Assembly (NCBI GenBank): GCA_030068075.1
Contig: CM057841.1
Coordinates: forward strand, 8,317,565-8,381,564
From: Paguma larvata
Lineage: Eukaryota > Chordata > Mammalia > Carnivora > Viverridae
Reading direction: 5' to 3'
Length of the DNA stretch: 64,000 nucleotides
Part shown: positions 11,760-23,518 of the stretch, one piece after another
Numbering within the stretch: the first letter of the stretch is position 1
Layout of the letters: each line of letters starts with the position of its first letter
Made by a program: the position numbers and the translations under genes
Notes under the pieces: generated by a model
What the model saw: the letters and a program-made list of their open reading frames with translations, nothing else
Databases searched by the model: none
What the model was told of the DNA's origin: nothing

Positions 11760-14310
11760 GGAAAGAGTTTGCTGAGCTCTACCCAACTACAATGAGGGGC
11801 AATTTCCTTTGCCCATATTTTATTTATCAGAGATTACCTAACTACCCAGTAGAGCTTCTGATCTGGGTAAGAAAAGCAGTTAACATCCTTGAGTGGATTA
11901 AAAAATTTTTTCTTTAAAAAAAAAAAAATCTTATTTTTTCTTAACGGCCTGAAGCAGAGAAACTTGATGTTCGGGTTAGCCTCTGAAATGCCATCCCAAA
12001 GGAAATATGCAATTCACATTTGGCTTTTTGAAATCGTAAACATACCTTTCAGTCTCCATTGTGAGAGGGGCCCCCCCGGGTCACCGCCACCCCTTCTGAG
12101 ATATAACGGTTTCTGGTACGTCATAGGCCCCAGCGAGTGTTGAAAATGTAGAAGGACCGTGCGGGTCAGGGTTTAGGTCACTCCCGACCGCCACCTGAGT
12201 TAGGCTGTAGGGCAAAGTTCGGGGGGCAGGGGAGTACCGCGGAGGGCCGGTATTGCATTTGAGCCAGACCTGGCCCTGGTGTCCTCCTCCACTTTCCCTG
12301 TCTCTCGCCATCTTCTGCCACACTTGCTCCCTCTCTCGCACAGCCCCAGCTTGCTGTCCTCGCGGGGCCTCTGCTTCCTGTAGTCCTTCTTCCGGGGCGC
12401 CCTTCACCGTGCACCCTCACGGCCGCCTCTTTCTCGTCATGGGGGTCTCGGCTCCAAAGCCACGTCCTCCAGGAGGCCTCCCCTGACTATCTCAAGTCTG
12501 TCCTCCCAACGACGCTCGACCGGCCCGTCTCCTCCCTAGGATCCCCGTTACGTATCTGACATAGGTCCTGGGGTTACCTCTCTTCTGGAAGGTTGGCTCC
12601 AGGGAGCAGGGACCGGCTCCACCCTGTTCTCCAGCGGATTCCCAGGGCCCTGACCAGCACCGGGTACCGACCGGGCAGGTCCTCGGTGAACACTGGTGCT
12701 TAACGGCAACGCGTTTCTCCTTCGGCCGCACAGGGGATCGCCCCCTCCAGGCAGAGCTCCAGACCATGGACCAGGAGGTGCGTGGGCCGGAAGCTATTGA
12801 AATTCTTCCCTGCACTGGCCTCTCCCCGGACGCTCTAGTCCTTAAAGAGTCAATGCTGGCACTGCAGGGACCTCCAGGACCCTGCTCCCCCTGGGCCTCC
12901 CTGGGCCCACCAGTGCCCACATCCCTGAGTCAAGTTCAGGGTAGTTGTAAGGAGCCAACAAGATGTTCACGAAGTGCTCACACAGCATCTGACCCCAGTA
13001 GTAGGACCCTTGCAGACACGCTGGCTCCATTATTATTACGGTTTTGCCCCTGACCTTGGGCCTACGCTTTGCTGCACTCTGGGCTGCACACTCATTCACT
13101 CCTCCCTCCACCAGAACCGAATCTGAGCAGCACCCAGGTGGGGACCCAAAGCTCCACACCCCGCCCGTTGCCCCATGGCCCTAGCCTGTCTCCCCTCTCT
13201 TGGCTTCCCCTCTCCACAGCTCTCTGGTCTGCGGGTTACCCACCCACCCCCACCCACAGCTGCTGCTACTGCACCCAAATGTGACCTCACTTGTCGCCTG
13301 TGAACTCCAAGTCTGTCTCCCGCTCTGGCTGTCGATCTGGGCCACTTACCTCCCCTGCCTCCCAGCCCCTCCTTCCCCAGGCCGGCCTCCACCGTGCCCC
13401 ATTTCTGCCTGTGGGGGTGGAGGGACCACCCTTTCTCCTCCCCGGGGCCTCTCAGAAGTACAGAGAGTCGGCTCTCCCCGGGACTCCGGCACTGAGGAGA
13501 GGAACTGTTCTCTTTTCTCTCTCCTCCAAGTCCCAAGTCTGTAGCAGGACTTCTTGAGGGTGGGGGGGGGGGCACAGGAAGAGGTGAGATTTCTGCCCTA
13601 ATTTTAGAACTCGGAAGGAAATTCTGTGTCCTGGATAGGGGCTGCCTCCTTTCAGCCCCTGCTGGGTTTCTTTACTCCCTAATTTGAGTGGGTCCGGAAA
13701 GCCGGAAAGCTGATGGGGCAGGGAGAAGGCAAGGTGACCCCTGGGCCTCTGCATCCCTCCCCCTCACTCCCCGAGCCCGAGGTGCAGCGCCCCTTCGCAG
13801 CTCTAAATGTGTCCCCACACCTGCTGCCGACACCTGGGGGAGGTGAGAGGATGAGGGTGGGGAGGTCGCTGGGCTCTGTTCTCTGCCCCCTTCCAGGCGC
13901 CTGCACCTGACGGGTCTGGGCCAGGGGCTCCATGCCCGGGCCGGATCTCTGCACCAGCTCCTCCTGAATACCCTTCCAGAGCCCAGGACTCTGCACTTGG
14001 ATCCTGCCCTCGCTCTTCTGGGAGCCCAGTGTCCTCGTGTGGAGAACGGACGTGAGGATCTTTTTCTCTTGGGGCTGGGGTTGGGGCTGGGGAGATGAAG
14101 CAGGCACACAGTGGGATTCCAGGACCCCGCCCCCTCCTCAGACTCCCCGCGGTCCTCCAGCTCGCCACTCTGTCCCCCCTGGGCTCTTAGCCCGGAGGGG
14201 TGGCGCCTGGCCCCCACTCCGTCTCCCCACGCAGTCCTCAAAGGGGTCCTGCCTTCCTCCCCCCACTTCCCTGCTCCTGGGCCTTTTCCTGTCCTCGCCC
14301 CCTGGCCACT
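11760..14310. other. Intergenic DNA upstream of LRRC4B
   Basis: GC content rises steadily through this stretch. Many short open frames appear on both strands, but none carries a recognisable domain or plausible splice structure. I see no gene and no clear mobile element. Confidence 0.5.
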
Positions 14311-14319
14311 GCCCTCCTT

Positions 14320-14860
14320 GGGGGCCTCTTTCCTCTTCTTCTGCCTCTCCCCTCTGCCCTTCTGTCTCCCTCACCCTTCCCTCCCGCATTCATTCTGCAA
14401 ATATTTACCAAAGGTGTACCAGAACTTTCCTCCCCTCTTGCTTCCCGGCAGTCCAGGACCTTGTGCCCCTCTCTCCCCTCTTCCCGTCTCTCTCCTCCAC
14501 TCCTCCCCACCTGTCTCCCTTTCTCACCTCCCCTCTTGCCTCCCTCTCCCGATTTCCTTCCTCTCTTCTCCTTCCCTCTTCTTCCTTCCTTCCCTTTTCC
14601 TCCCTCCTCTGTTTCTCCCACCCCGCCACCCTTCCCCCTCCGCCCTCTTGCGTCCCCTTTTCTCTCCCTGACCCATCCTCTGCTTCTTTTCTCCCTCCCC
14701 TCTCTCCTCCCTCTTCCTCTCCCTCTCCTTCTCTCTGCCCTCCCTCCCCTCTCTCCTCTCCCCCCTCCTTTCCTTCCCGGGCAGCCTCTTCCCCCCCCAC
14801 TCCCGGCGCCCTCCCTCCCCTCCCTCCCGCTCCCCCTCCATCATCAGTATTCCGCTCCCG
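14320..14860. repeat. Long pyrimidine-rich tract upstream of LRRC4B
   Basis: For about 540 bases the + strand is almost entirely C and T, made of CTCC, CCTT and TCTC units without a fixed period. It ends abruptly at the GC-rich promoter. Such mirror-rich polypyrimidine tracts can form triplex DNA and have long open frames only because A is nearly absent. Confidence 0.85.
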
Positions 14861-15420
14861 TCTCCGCCGCTCTCGGCTGCTCGCGGTCGCTGCCGCACCG
14901 TCCGAGGCGGGGGCCGGGGCCGGGGCCGGGGCCTGGGGGGGTGGGGTGGGGGGAGAGCGGCGCCGGCGGCCCGAGGAGGGAGGAAGGAAGGAAGGAAGGA
15001 AGGCTGGAAGGAAGGAAGCAAGGAAAGAAAGAAGGAAAGAAAGGAAGGCAAGAAGGAAGGCGGGCGGCGGGCCGGCGGGCGAGGGCGCCGGGCCGGGCGG
15101 CAGGCAGGCGGGCGAGCGAGGAGGCAGAGCGGCCCCCCGAACCCCACCGCTACCGCTGCGGAAGCCCCCTCCCCATCCAGAAGCCGGGGAGGGGGGAGAA
15201 CTCGAGAGACCCAGGCCCGGCCGCAGCCCCGCCCCCCGCGCCTCCCCGCAGCGGGCCTCGCACCCCAAATCCCTGTGCCTCATTGGGGGGGTCCTCCCCC
15301 CGCGGGCCGGGCATGCTGCCCCCGAGAAGGAGCCCCTTTCCTCGCTGTGAGTAGCTGCCGAGGGGCGCCGGGTGGGGGCGGGAGGCGGAACCGCGGAGGG
15401 TGGGTGGGGGGCATTCTCTT
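14830..15420 (+). promoter_or_regulatory. LRRC4B: CpG-island promoter of LRRC4B
   Basis: CpG density jumps here (CGGCGCCGGCGGC and similar), with many GC boxes. There is no evident TATA box. The composition flips from pyrimidine-rich to purine-rich across the island: a (GGAA)n-type microsatellite lies at about 14,975-15,060. The position, about 15.6 kb upstream of the start codon exon, fits the long first intron of LRRC4B in mammals. The transcription start cannot be fixed from sequence alone. Confidence 0.6.
14880..15346 (+). other. LRRC4B: Inferred non-coding first exon of LRRC4B
   Basis: A good donor site, CGCT|GTGAGT, follows base 15,346 at the 3' side of the CpG island. The transcribed part would contain the GGAA microsatellite and GC-rich leader. 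The left boundary is approximate and no transcript was available, so this is an inference from composition and the splice site. Confidence 0.45.
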
Positions 15421-18400
15421 AATTAGGGGACCGTGGTCGAAGGCCTCCTCCGGGATGGGGGTGGGGGGGTCGGCGGCAGAGGACAGTGGGCGGGGCCTGA
15501 TGGAGAGCCGAAGCGGGTGGGGGAACCAGTCGGGTGGGGGTTCTCCCGGCCGGGCGAGTTCTGTGTTGGGGGGTCGCCGCTGCCTTGGGGACGGGCTGGG
15601 GGGATGGTGGTGTACGTCCGGCAGTCGCTACGCGAATCCAGCAGCGGGGTTGAAGATGTAGGCTTGTGGGGGGGGCTCGCCGGGTGTAGATCTGGGGCCC
15701 CCCCTTTCTGGGGTGGGAGCCCGAGTTCTTCCCCCACCGTTGCCCCTCCCACCCTCCACACCGCTGCTGCTTGGGGTGGGGGGGCACGCCAGTGATGGGG
15801 AAGGGGGAGAGGCGGGCACGGGGTTTCCTTGGTGACCGCGCCTGGCAGGAGCGGTTGCCTTGGCAACCAGGGAGAACCGGGGAGTTTGGGAAGTGAGAAT
15901 GGGAAAGATGGAGGGGGTGACTGGGGAGCGAGACAACCCCCTCCCCAATCTTCAGCCCTTCTCTCTCTGGGGGCCCCCCGACCCCTGCTGGTGGGCAGCG
16001 AAACCCCTGCCCCTCCCTCTTCCACGAGACCCCCTTCCTTGACCCCATTCTGCTTCGGGGGGGGGGGCCTTCTATCCTTGGACATGTGTCTCCACGGAAC
16101 CACTGCCTCCCTCCCAACGTCCTTAGCCCTCTCCTCTTGGGGACCTCCCCTCCCCCCTTTGCTGGATTTCCACTCACACCTGCTCTTCTAAGACCTGACT
16201 GCGCCTCGCCGTCCCTTCAGGGTCCTCAGGGTCCTCTCACCCCCCTCTCTGACTCTCTCCCCCTTCCTATCCCCTCCCTTGACCTTCTCTCCAGGAGACC
16301 CCGACTTTAGCCCCTCTCTCCTCTAGCCGCACTCCCTATCCTGTTCCTCTCCAGAACCCTCGTCTTCTCCCCTCTCTGCTTCGGGTCCTTGTATGGGGAG
16401 GCAGGGGGCTTCTCCCTAGCACTACCACCGGCCCCTCTCGCGCTCACACCCATCTGTGTCTGGGATCGCCTTTTATGACCTTTCCTCACTCAGAACCGCC
16501 CCCCCCCCGTCCCTGTCTCCTCACCTCGTGGGATCCCCCAACGCCCGATCCCCCCAGTCCTGGAGCCCTCCTCTCTGAAACCTCGCTTTCCTGCCACTTG
16601 CCTCCTTCCAACTCCTCATCGGTCCCGGAGCCCGAGGCCCAGGCTCTGTCCAGGGTTCCACCCAAGTTTGCGAGCCCCCACTTCCACGGGTTCCTCCCTT
16701 GTCTCCTGCCAGAGACCCAGGCGGTCTCTCTCCCGGGTCTGATTCACCAGGCCCACAACGTCCCCTCGCCCACCCACCCCATCCCATCCTCTCGGCCACT
16801 CCCATCTTGACCCCTTTCTCCCTGCCCCCACCTCTGCTGCTCTTCGCGAGCACCCTCTCCTCCTCCCTGCCCTGCTCCCTGCAGCCTCAGGCCCTGTTCT
16901 CCCGGCTCACTTTCTCAGGGTGGGGAAATCCCCTGGGGAGAGCCCAGCTGGGAAGGGGGAGGGGCGAGGGAGCCTCAGGGCTGCCCCACAGCCCCCTTCC
17001 CACCCCCCTCCCCAGCTGGGAGCTGCAGTCGAGCCTCCGCAGCGCCCCATTGCTATGCGCCTCACATCCCTGGTCCCGGCCGCGCAGCCGCCAGACAGGA
17101 ACTCGGGCTCCAGCGGCAGCTGGGAGTAGCCGGAGTCGCTTGCCTCCTGGTCCAGGCAGCCGGCAGCATCCTCTCCCCCCTAAAGACTCCCCGCTCCCCA
17201 GGACCTTGGCCGGGATCAGCCGCTCCCTTTTCCCGGAGCATCCTCTGTCTCCTGGCTGCTTCCAACCCGCATCTTGCAGCCTCCTCTTCCCCTTCCTGCC
17301 TTCCCCCTGCTCTTCGCTGGGTCCCCTCTAATCCTGGCCACCCGATTGTCCACACCGCGCACTCAGAAAGGAGCGTAGGGAATGAAGCAGCAGTCAGGCA
17401 TTGAGAGAGACCCTCAGACAAGGCAGGGAGGCGTGGGAGCCAGAGAGAGAGAGGCACAGCCAGAGTGAGAGAAGGGACCCGACTCCCAAACACACACACA
17501 CACACACACAATTAGGGTGCATCACCACGGAGCCAGACATACACAGAGTTACGCACCTAATTTCTGAAAGAAAGCGAGAGTCAGAGAGACGGGGGACCCA
17601 CAGCCATCCGCGCGCACAGAGGAACAAGAGCAAGAGGCCTAGGCAGAGACACAGGGGGCCACGGACTCAGGGAGGGTGCGCGGACCCACAGAGCTGGCAC
17701 GAAGGAGCCAGAGAACAGTCCACCACCAGAGGTGCAGGGGGGATTAGAGGCACAGTGCCTAGCTGTGAGGGACCCGGATCAGCGATGGGCAGAGGGTGGG
17801 AGAGTGTGAGAAAGACACAGAGGCATGTGTGGGCAGAGGTGTGCGAGAGCACACATACGCACACACACAGTTACTCGCTGGCAGCCGGAGACCCGGTTAC
17901 AAACGGGGCTGTGGTACCCAGAGTCAGCCAGGGGCCAGGAGGAAGCCCTGGAGTCAGGCGCACGTATGGAGACACGCGGTCTTTCCTGCACAGAGACCTG
18001 AAAGGGGAGACAGGCAGCACCCCATGGAGAAGCGTGCAGGTCAGGGAGGCCCTCAAACCTAGTGGCCTCATGAACTCACGTGCACGAAGAGACACAGGGA
18101 GGCACGGAGGTGGACTTGGGGCTTTGGGGATGTCGCAAGGCTGCGTACACGCAGTCAAGCCCAGAGCCCAGTGTGAGGGGCACAGGTGTGTGCTGACCGG
18201 ACCCTCCGCCATCACTCTTAATTCCACCCAGAGGCAGTTGAGGGCATGCCCCCCGCCCCCCAGAGTCAGAGGGCTCCCAGGGGTCAGAGAGGACAGCAGG
18301 ATTAAGACATCGGGTGCCAGAGAGCCACGGATACATCCCTCCAAGGTAGAGCCATGGCTAAGCGCAAGTGCGCAGAGACTGCACGGAGGCCTCCTCGAGG

Positions 18401-20405
18401 GAAGAGGCAGGTGCGGGGAGGCGGAGGGGAAGCCCTGAACTCCCTCCACAGCCCTGGCTCCACCTCCGGCCACGGTCTGCATCTCTGTCTCCCTTCCTCC
18501 CTCCACCATCCCGCCCTGTCTTTCTCCCTCCCTCACCTCTCCCCGACCTCTGTGGGCGGGTGCCTGTCACTAGATGTCACCTGATGTCACCTGGACCTCC
18601 TGTGTCTGTCAAGCCCATCTCCCACCGTCTCTCCCCTGGGCTGACCCTCCTCGCCATACAGCCTGGCGCCTCCCTGCCCCGGCTTATCCGTCCCTGCAGA
18701 TGAACTTATCCATCAGTATTTCTTCCTCATAGCCCACCTGCTGTGAAACCTGCCTCTGTTTCCCCGTGGGCTCCTCTGGGTCACTCCCCCTCACCCCCAC
18801 CAGCCTGCAGGTCCTCCCTGCCTCCTGCGCTCACTTTCCTACATTCCTGAGCGCTTCCCCTGCCGTCCTGTGGGCCATGAGTGTTATTCCCCTCCCCCAG
18901 TGCTTTACAAGTATTTAATGTGTTGTCAACTTAAAAAAAAAATAGTGATTTCACATAAAAATCCATTCTTATCATGAGAAAAAAAATTGTAACTATGTGT
19001 GGTGACGGATGTCAACTAGACTTATTGTGGTAATCGTTCCACAAATACCGAAATGATTATGTTGTACACTCGAAACTCATACAGTGTTCTGTGTCGATGA
19101 CGTCCCCCCCCCAAATCCAGATTATCCGCTTCTCTTAAAAATTCTCCTTCTGGGTTAGCCACCGGCTGTGTTCAGGGCCCTGCTGGCCACCGCTCTCTGC
19201 TCTCTCTTAACCTGCTGTATCCATCTGTCTTACCTGTCCGGCTCCGTAGGCAGCCGCGTTCTCAAGCTTGGCTATTTTCTCTGCCCCCGGCTCTGTTTTT
19301 GCCCTGTCACTCTCTCCATGCTGCTTCTCTCTGGTTTCTTTCCAAAATCAGAGCCCCCTTGGCCCGGGGGCTTTGTTCGCCTGGCTTCCCGGCCTCATCA
19401 GACTCCCTGGGGCAGTTTCGCCCTGACCCGGAGGCTCACCTGCCCGCCCCCCTGCCCCCTGCCGAGGCAGAAACCAGCAAGACCACCAGGGTGCAGGGCG
19501 CGCGCGAGTTCGCCGCCGCCACGATCCGCTTGCTCGGAAACCGCCGGCCCCTTGCAGTGTTACTGAGGCCACCATGTCGCAGCCAGTCGCGGCTGGCTGA
19601 CAGCCGGGGCGGGCCACAGACCCCACGCGTGTCCCCTAGTGCGGGATGGCAGTGCAGGCAGGAGTAGGTTCCCCAGTAGGGTGGAGGTCGGGGGCACATT
19701 TGGGAGCTCATCCGGTCCAAGTGTGGGTCTCAGAGGACAGGGGGCGTGGTGATGGGCCTGGGGCCCGGTTCTGGGAGGGGGAGGGGCTTCGTTTGGCCCC
19801 ACCTCCAGGTCAGGGTGCGGAAGACAAGGGGTACCTTTTATGCCAGGACAGCGCTCCAGCCCGGCTTTAGTTCCTCCGCCATCACCCTCTGGGGTATGGG
19901 GAGCGTGGTTTGTTTCCTCTCCTCCTCTCTGAGTTTAGGGCCCCTCCACCCTCCCTGAACAGAAGCCCCAGTAAGAAGAGCGCCCAAATGCCCCCTCATT
20001 GCCCGGAAACCTAGAGGCACAACTGTTGTCGGGGAAGGTGGAGGCCGAGGGGCTGCGCTGGGGCCCTGCAGCTGGGGGTCAGGCAGGAGTCCATCCCAGG
20101 GGACCACTGGGTCCCCAAGAGGGCTGCCAAGAGAGAGAATGCCGGGTTCGATCTGGGAGTTGAGAAGCAGGTATAAGACCCAGAAGCTGAGGGAAAGGGG
20201 GCTGGGGCCAGCAGCCCAGGCCACCCCTTCCTGTCTCAGCCCACTGAGACAGCCCTCCTCCCTTCCTGAAGCCCCCGGCCCACTCTCCTGCCTACAGAGT
20301 TGACCTTCGGCCTTGGAGCTAGTGTTCCAAGCACTGAGACTAAGGTCAGAAAACAGCGCCAGCCCCAGATCTCCTGAGGGGCAACCCCCAGGCAGGAAGC
20401 ACTGA
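15347..20405 (+). other. LRRC4B: LRRC4B intron 1, 5' part
   Basis: No coding exon is seen. It includes a perfect X-box palindrome (15,853-15,868), pyrimidine-rich stretches between 16,000 and 16,900, a small CpG-rich patch near 17,040-17,130, a (CA)10 run at 17,491-17,510, purine-rich text to about 18,080, and an L1 3' end at about 18,930-19,100 marked by 'cttattgtggtaatcgttc' and 'attatgttgtacactcg'. Confidence 0.55.
15853..15868. promoter_or_regulatory. RFX X-box palindrome in LRRC4B intron 1
   Basis: GGTTGCCTTGGCAACC is a perfect 16-bp palindrome containing both half-sites of the RFX-family X-box with the usual 2-bp spacer. It lies about 500 bp into intron 1, within promoter reach. Binding is inferred from the motif only. 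Confidence 0.65.
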
Positions 20406-20665
20406 GATTTGCCCTCCCCTGGTCTAGAACCCTCCAGCACAGGGCCGGAGATAAGAATGAGAAGAGCCGAAGTCCGTGGAGAGCTTACCACGTGCCAGGC
20501 TCTGTGCCAGCCTTCCGCATGGCCCTGCTCCATTTGCCCCTCACAGCGGGCCTCCGAGGGGGGCACCATCCTCGTCCCTAGTTGGACATAGAGGGAAACT
20601 GAGGCTCGCAGAGACGAGGTCCCTTGCCCAACGTCAATAGCCAGAAGCGGCTCAGCTGGGGCTGC
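20406..20665 (+). repeat. MIR element
   Basis: The series 'ttaccacgtgccaggctctg', 'gcaccatcctcgtcccta', 'gagggaaactgaggctcg' and 'cccttgcccaacgtcaatag' follows MIR from 5' to 3' with moderate divergence. It is among the better preserved old SINEs in the window. Confidence 0.75.
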
Positions 20666-20821
20666 AAACCCAGGCGTGGGCCACCCTGCAGACTACTTCT
20701 CCCAGCTGGGACCCAGAGAGTGGAACGTGCTGACCCATCGGGCCCTCCAAGTAGAAATTAGGATTGCTAATAATAACAATAATCCGATCGCTAATAACAG
20801 ACTCATAGAAGGTTATGCTTT

Positions 20822-21022
20822 ATTTTTTTTGGTAATTTTATTTTAGAGCGAGAACAAGGGCGAGGGGCAGAGGGAAAGAGAGAGAGAGAGAGAGAGAGAA
20901 TCTTACGCAGCCTCCACACTCAGTCCAGAGCCCGATGTGGGGTTTGATCCCATGAACCATGAGATCACGACCTGAGCCGATCAAGAGTCAGCCGCTCAAC
21001 CGACTGAGCCACCCAGGCGCCC
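20822..21022 (-). mobile_element. CanSINE, antisense
   Basis: Reverse element with a (GA)n run at about 20,876-20,898 and the head GCCACCCAGGCGCCC near 21,008-21,022. Confidence 0.94.
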
Positions 21023-21314
21023 TGAAGTTTAGACTTTAAAAGAGACATTAGGGTCTCCCCTTGTTTATGCCCTTGTAATGCCCCCAGGGGACAGGACCGA
21101 CCCTCCCCGATTCTCACAGTGGGCTCTCCTCACCAGGTGTGGGGTGTCCAATCCATGTCTAGCTGGGGGGGGGCACAGATTCCTCAGGTGATTCAGTGCC
21201 CCCCTCACTCCCCGATAAATGATCCAGCTGGAAATACTGGATTTATATATGGGGAGTGGGGAGACCGAGTCACAGAAGGAGAAAGAGGTTTGTTCTTCTG
21301 TCAGTGAGAATAGC

Positions 21315-21562
21315 GGTTTTTTTTAAATGTTTTAATGGTTTCTTCTTTTAATTTTTTTTAATCTTTATTTAGTTTTGAGAGAGAAAGAGAGACAGAGGGT
21401 GAGCGGGGGAGGGACAGAGAGAGGGAGACAGAGAATCCGAAGCAGGCTCCAGGCTCTGAGATGTCAGCACAGAGCCCGACGCGGGGCTGGAACCCACAGA
21501 CCTCGAGATCATGACCTGAGCTGAAGTTGGACGCTCAACCAACTGAGCCACCCAGGCGCCCC
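21315..21562 (-). mobile_element. CanSINE, antisense
   Basis: Full-length reverse element flanked by the direct repeat GAGAATAGC (21,306-21,314 and 21,563-21,571), a perfect target-site duplication. Confidence 0.96.
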
Positions 21563-21779
21563 GAGAATAGCTTTTAATATCACTGTCATTCAAGTTACCA
21601 GCACCAGACATGTCACCATGAGGCCCCAGTAAGCTGGGTGTCAGTATCTCCACAGACAGACCCTGGTGGGACAGGAGGGGGACCACAACCTGACAGGGGC
21701 CAGAGTTTGAACCCAAGTTTCCCTGACACCAGTGCTCTTTCCAGCTCTCCGTCGTCCTAGAGCGATGGTGTGGTGACGC

Positions 21780-22010
21780 GAGAGAAGAGGGTCACGGTTA
21801 GAGAATAATTCTAGTGCAAGCTTCCTGCGCGCCAGGTACCGCGCCCAACCCATCGCGGGTATGGGACCGCTGAGTCTCCACCACCCCGGAAGCACATGAG
21901 CTATTTTCCCCATTTCACAGATGAGCAAACTGAGACCCCGACTGGCGGTGGCCCCTCCCCAAGGCTACGTGGCTAGTAACCGTGGCAGCGGAGGCTCTAA
22001 CCAGGGGCTG
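21780..22010 (+). repeat. MIR element
   Basis: Contains the typical 'ccccatttcacagatgagc' core followed by 'aactgagacc' and 'ctacgtggctagtaaccg', in MIR sense order. Confidence 0.7.
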
Positions 22011-22255
22011 GCCCAGCCTGGAGCACACTCTTCCACGGAGCAGGGGGAGGGAGGAGGGGAGCTGGCGATTCATCCTGAGATGGCGTGCGGGGCGCTCCAG
22101 GACCAGCATCCCCAGGAAGTGCGGCCCCTGAGGGTCCCCCCTCACCCCCGTCAGAATCTGCACCCCAAGATCCCAGGCGACCTGGACATGTGTGGCTGTC
22201 CCAGAAACCCTGCCCCAGTTCAAGTGGTTTTCAACTTTCTATTACGTTTAGTAGT

Positions 22256-22323
22256 ACGCACACACGCACACGCGCACACACGCACACACACACGCACACG
22301 TGCACACACGCACGCACACACAC
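22256..22323. repeat. (CA)n microsatellite with CG interruptions
   Basis: Some 68 bp of CA dinucleotides, interrupted regularly by CG, immediately before a CanSINE. Confidence 0.95.
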
Positions 22324-22336
22324 TTTCAGTTATGCA

Positions 22337-22554
22337 GGGGCACCTGGGCAGCTTGGTCAGTTAAGCGTCGGACTCCTGATTTATGCTCAGGTCACGATCT
22401 AATGGCTTGTGGGATTGAGCCCCATGTAGGGCCCTACGCTGACAGCATAGAGCCTGCATGGGATTGTCTCTCCCTCTCCCTGTCCCTCCTCCGCTTGCCC
22501 GTGCGTGCTCTCTCTCTCTCTCTCTCTCTCAAAATAAACAAACATTAAAAAAAA
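22337..22554 (+). mobile_element. CanSINE, sense
   Basis: Moderately diverged element (head GGGGCACCTGGGCAGCTTGG) with a (CT)n run at about 22,510-22,530 and an AAACATTAAAAAAAA tail. Confidence 0.93.
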
Positions 22555-22959
22555 AGGAAGTTAGTTATACACATCCCGAGGCAGAAAACAAACTGCAGAA
22601 TTGCCCTTCCAGGGGAGAGCAAGGAGAGAAGGAGCCAGGGAGGCCGCAGTCAAGCTGGCTCGCACCGCACCCCTCCCGCCTGCAAACTCACCTCACACAC
22701 CCCTGCGGGAGCCTTGGCAGTGACCTCTGTTTTGGAAACCTCCGATACCAGGCCAGGCTCTAGCTCTCCCACCCCACCCTGGTAGACTCAGTTCACCAGC
22801 GTTATGCTGGCCCCTCCCCCCCCCCCAGGCCACACAGAATCGCACAGAGCGTACACGGACTAGAGGGGGGCTGGAGCCACGGGCACTCGGGCCGAACCAG
22901 TTCCACACAGAACTAGGCTTCGGCCAGACACGCTGGGACAGCCGCCCCAGCCGTCAGAA

Positions 22960-23190
22960 CCACATTCTCCAATACAGTAACCACTATAGCCACGTGTGGC
23001 CATTGACATTTAGATTAAATTAAATTAATTCAATTCCTCGGTCACACTCACCACTGCAAGCGCTCACCAGCCCCACGCGCTCATGGCTGCCATATTGGAC
23101 GGCACTGAAAGAGCGTTTCCGTAGTCACTGAGACCGCCACTGGACGGCAACACATCAGTGAGAGAATATTCTACACCGCTGGCAGACAGC
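22960..23190 (+). repeat. Old dispersed repeat (family not assigned), copy 1
   Basis: The phrase 'agccacgtgtggccattgac' and the following AT-rich part match a common mammalian repeat. A further piece of the same repeat, its other end, is seen at 49,070-49,230. Confidence 0.5.
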
Positions 23191-23257
23191 TGCTGTCCTC
23201 GGGCCTTCATGCGTCCCCAAACCCGTGCCCTCCCAGTGCTTTGTCGTGGGGTATCTT

Positions 23258-23502
23258 TTTTTTTTTTAACGTTTATTTATTTATATATATTTTAAGTTTT
23301 TAACGTTTATTTATTTTTGAGAGACATAGAGACAGAGTACGAGCCGGGGAGGGGCAGAGAGAGGGAGACACAGAATCCGAAACAGGCTCCAGGCTCTGAG
23401 CCATCAGCACAGAGCCCGATGCGGGGCTCGAACTCACAGACCATGAGATCATGACCTGAGCCGAAGTTGGCCGCTTAACCAACTGAGCCACCCAGGTGCC
23501 CC
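23258..23502 (-). mobile_element. CanSINE, antisense, with perfect 16-bp duplication
   Basis: Full-length reverse element. The flanking 16-mer TGTCGTGGGGTATCTT occurs intact on both sides (23,242-23,257 and 23,503-23,518), pointing to a comparatively recent insertion into an older MIR-like sequence. Confidence 0.97.
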
Positions 23503-23518
23503 TGTCGTGGGGTATCTT

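Noticed and set aside
1..14300. Possible last exons of SYT3 at the left edge
   Set aside because: SYT3 precedes LRRC4B in other mammals, but no C2-domain coding sequence is visible in any frame.
14037..15350. 437-residue open frame through the pyrimidine tract and CpG island
   Set aside because: The translation is Ser/Pro/Leu repeats then Arg/Gly/Lys repeats, as expected from C/T-rich then purine-rich DNA. It has no domain.
22256..22323. Regular CG-interrupted CA repeat as a CRISPR-like or structured array
   Set aside because: It is a simple dinucleotide microsatellite with no repeat-spacer structure, in a vertebrate genome.
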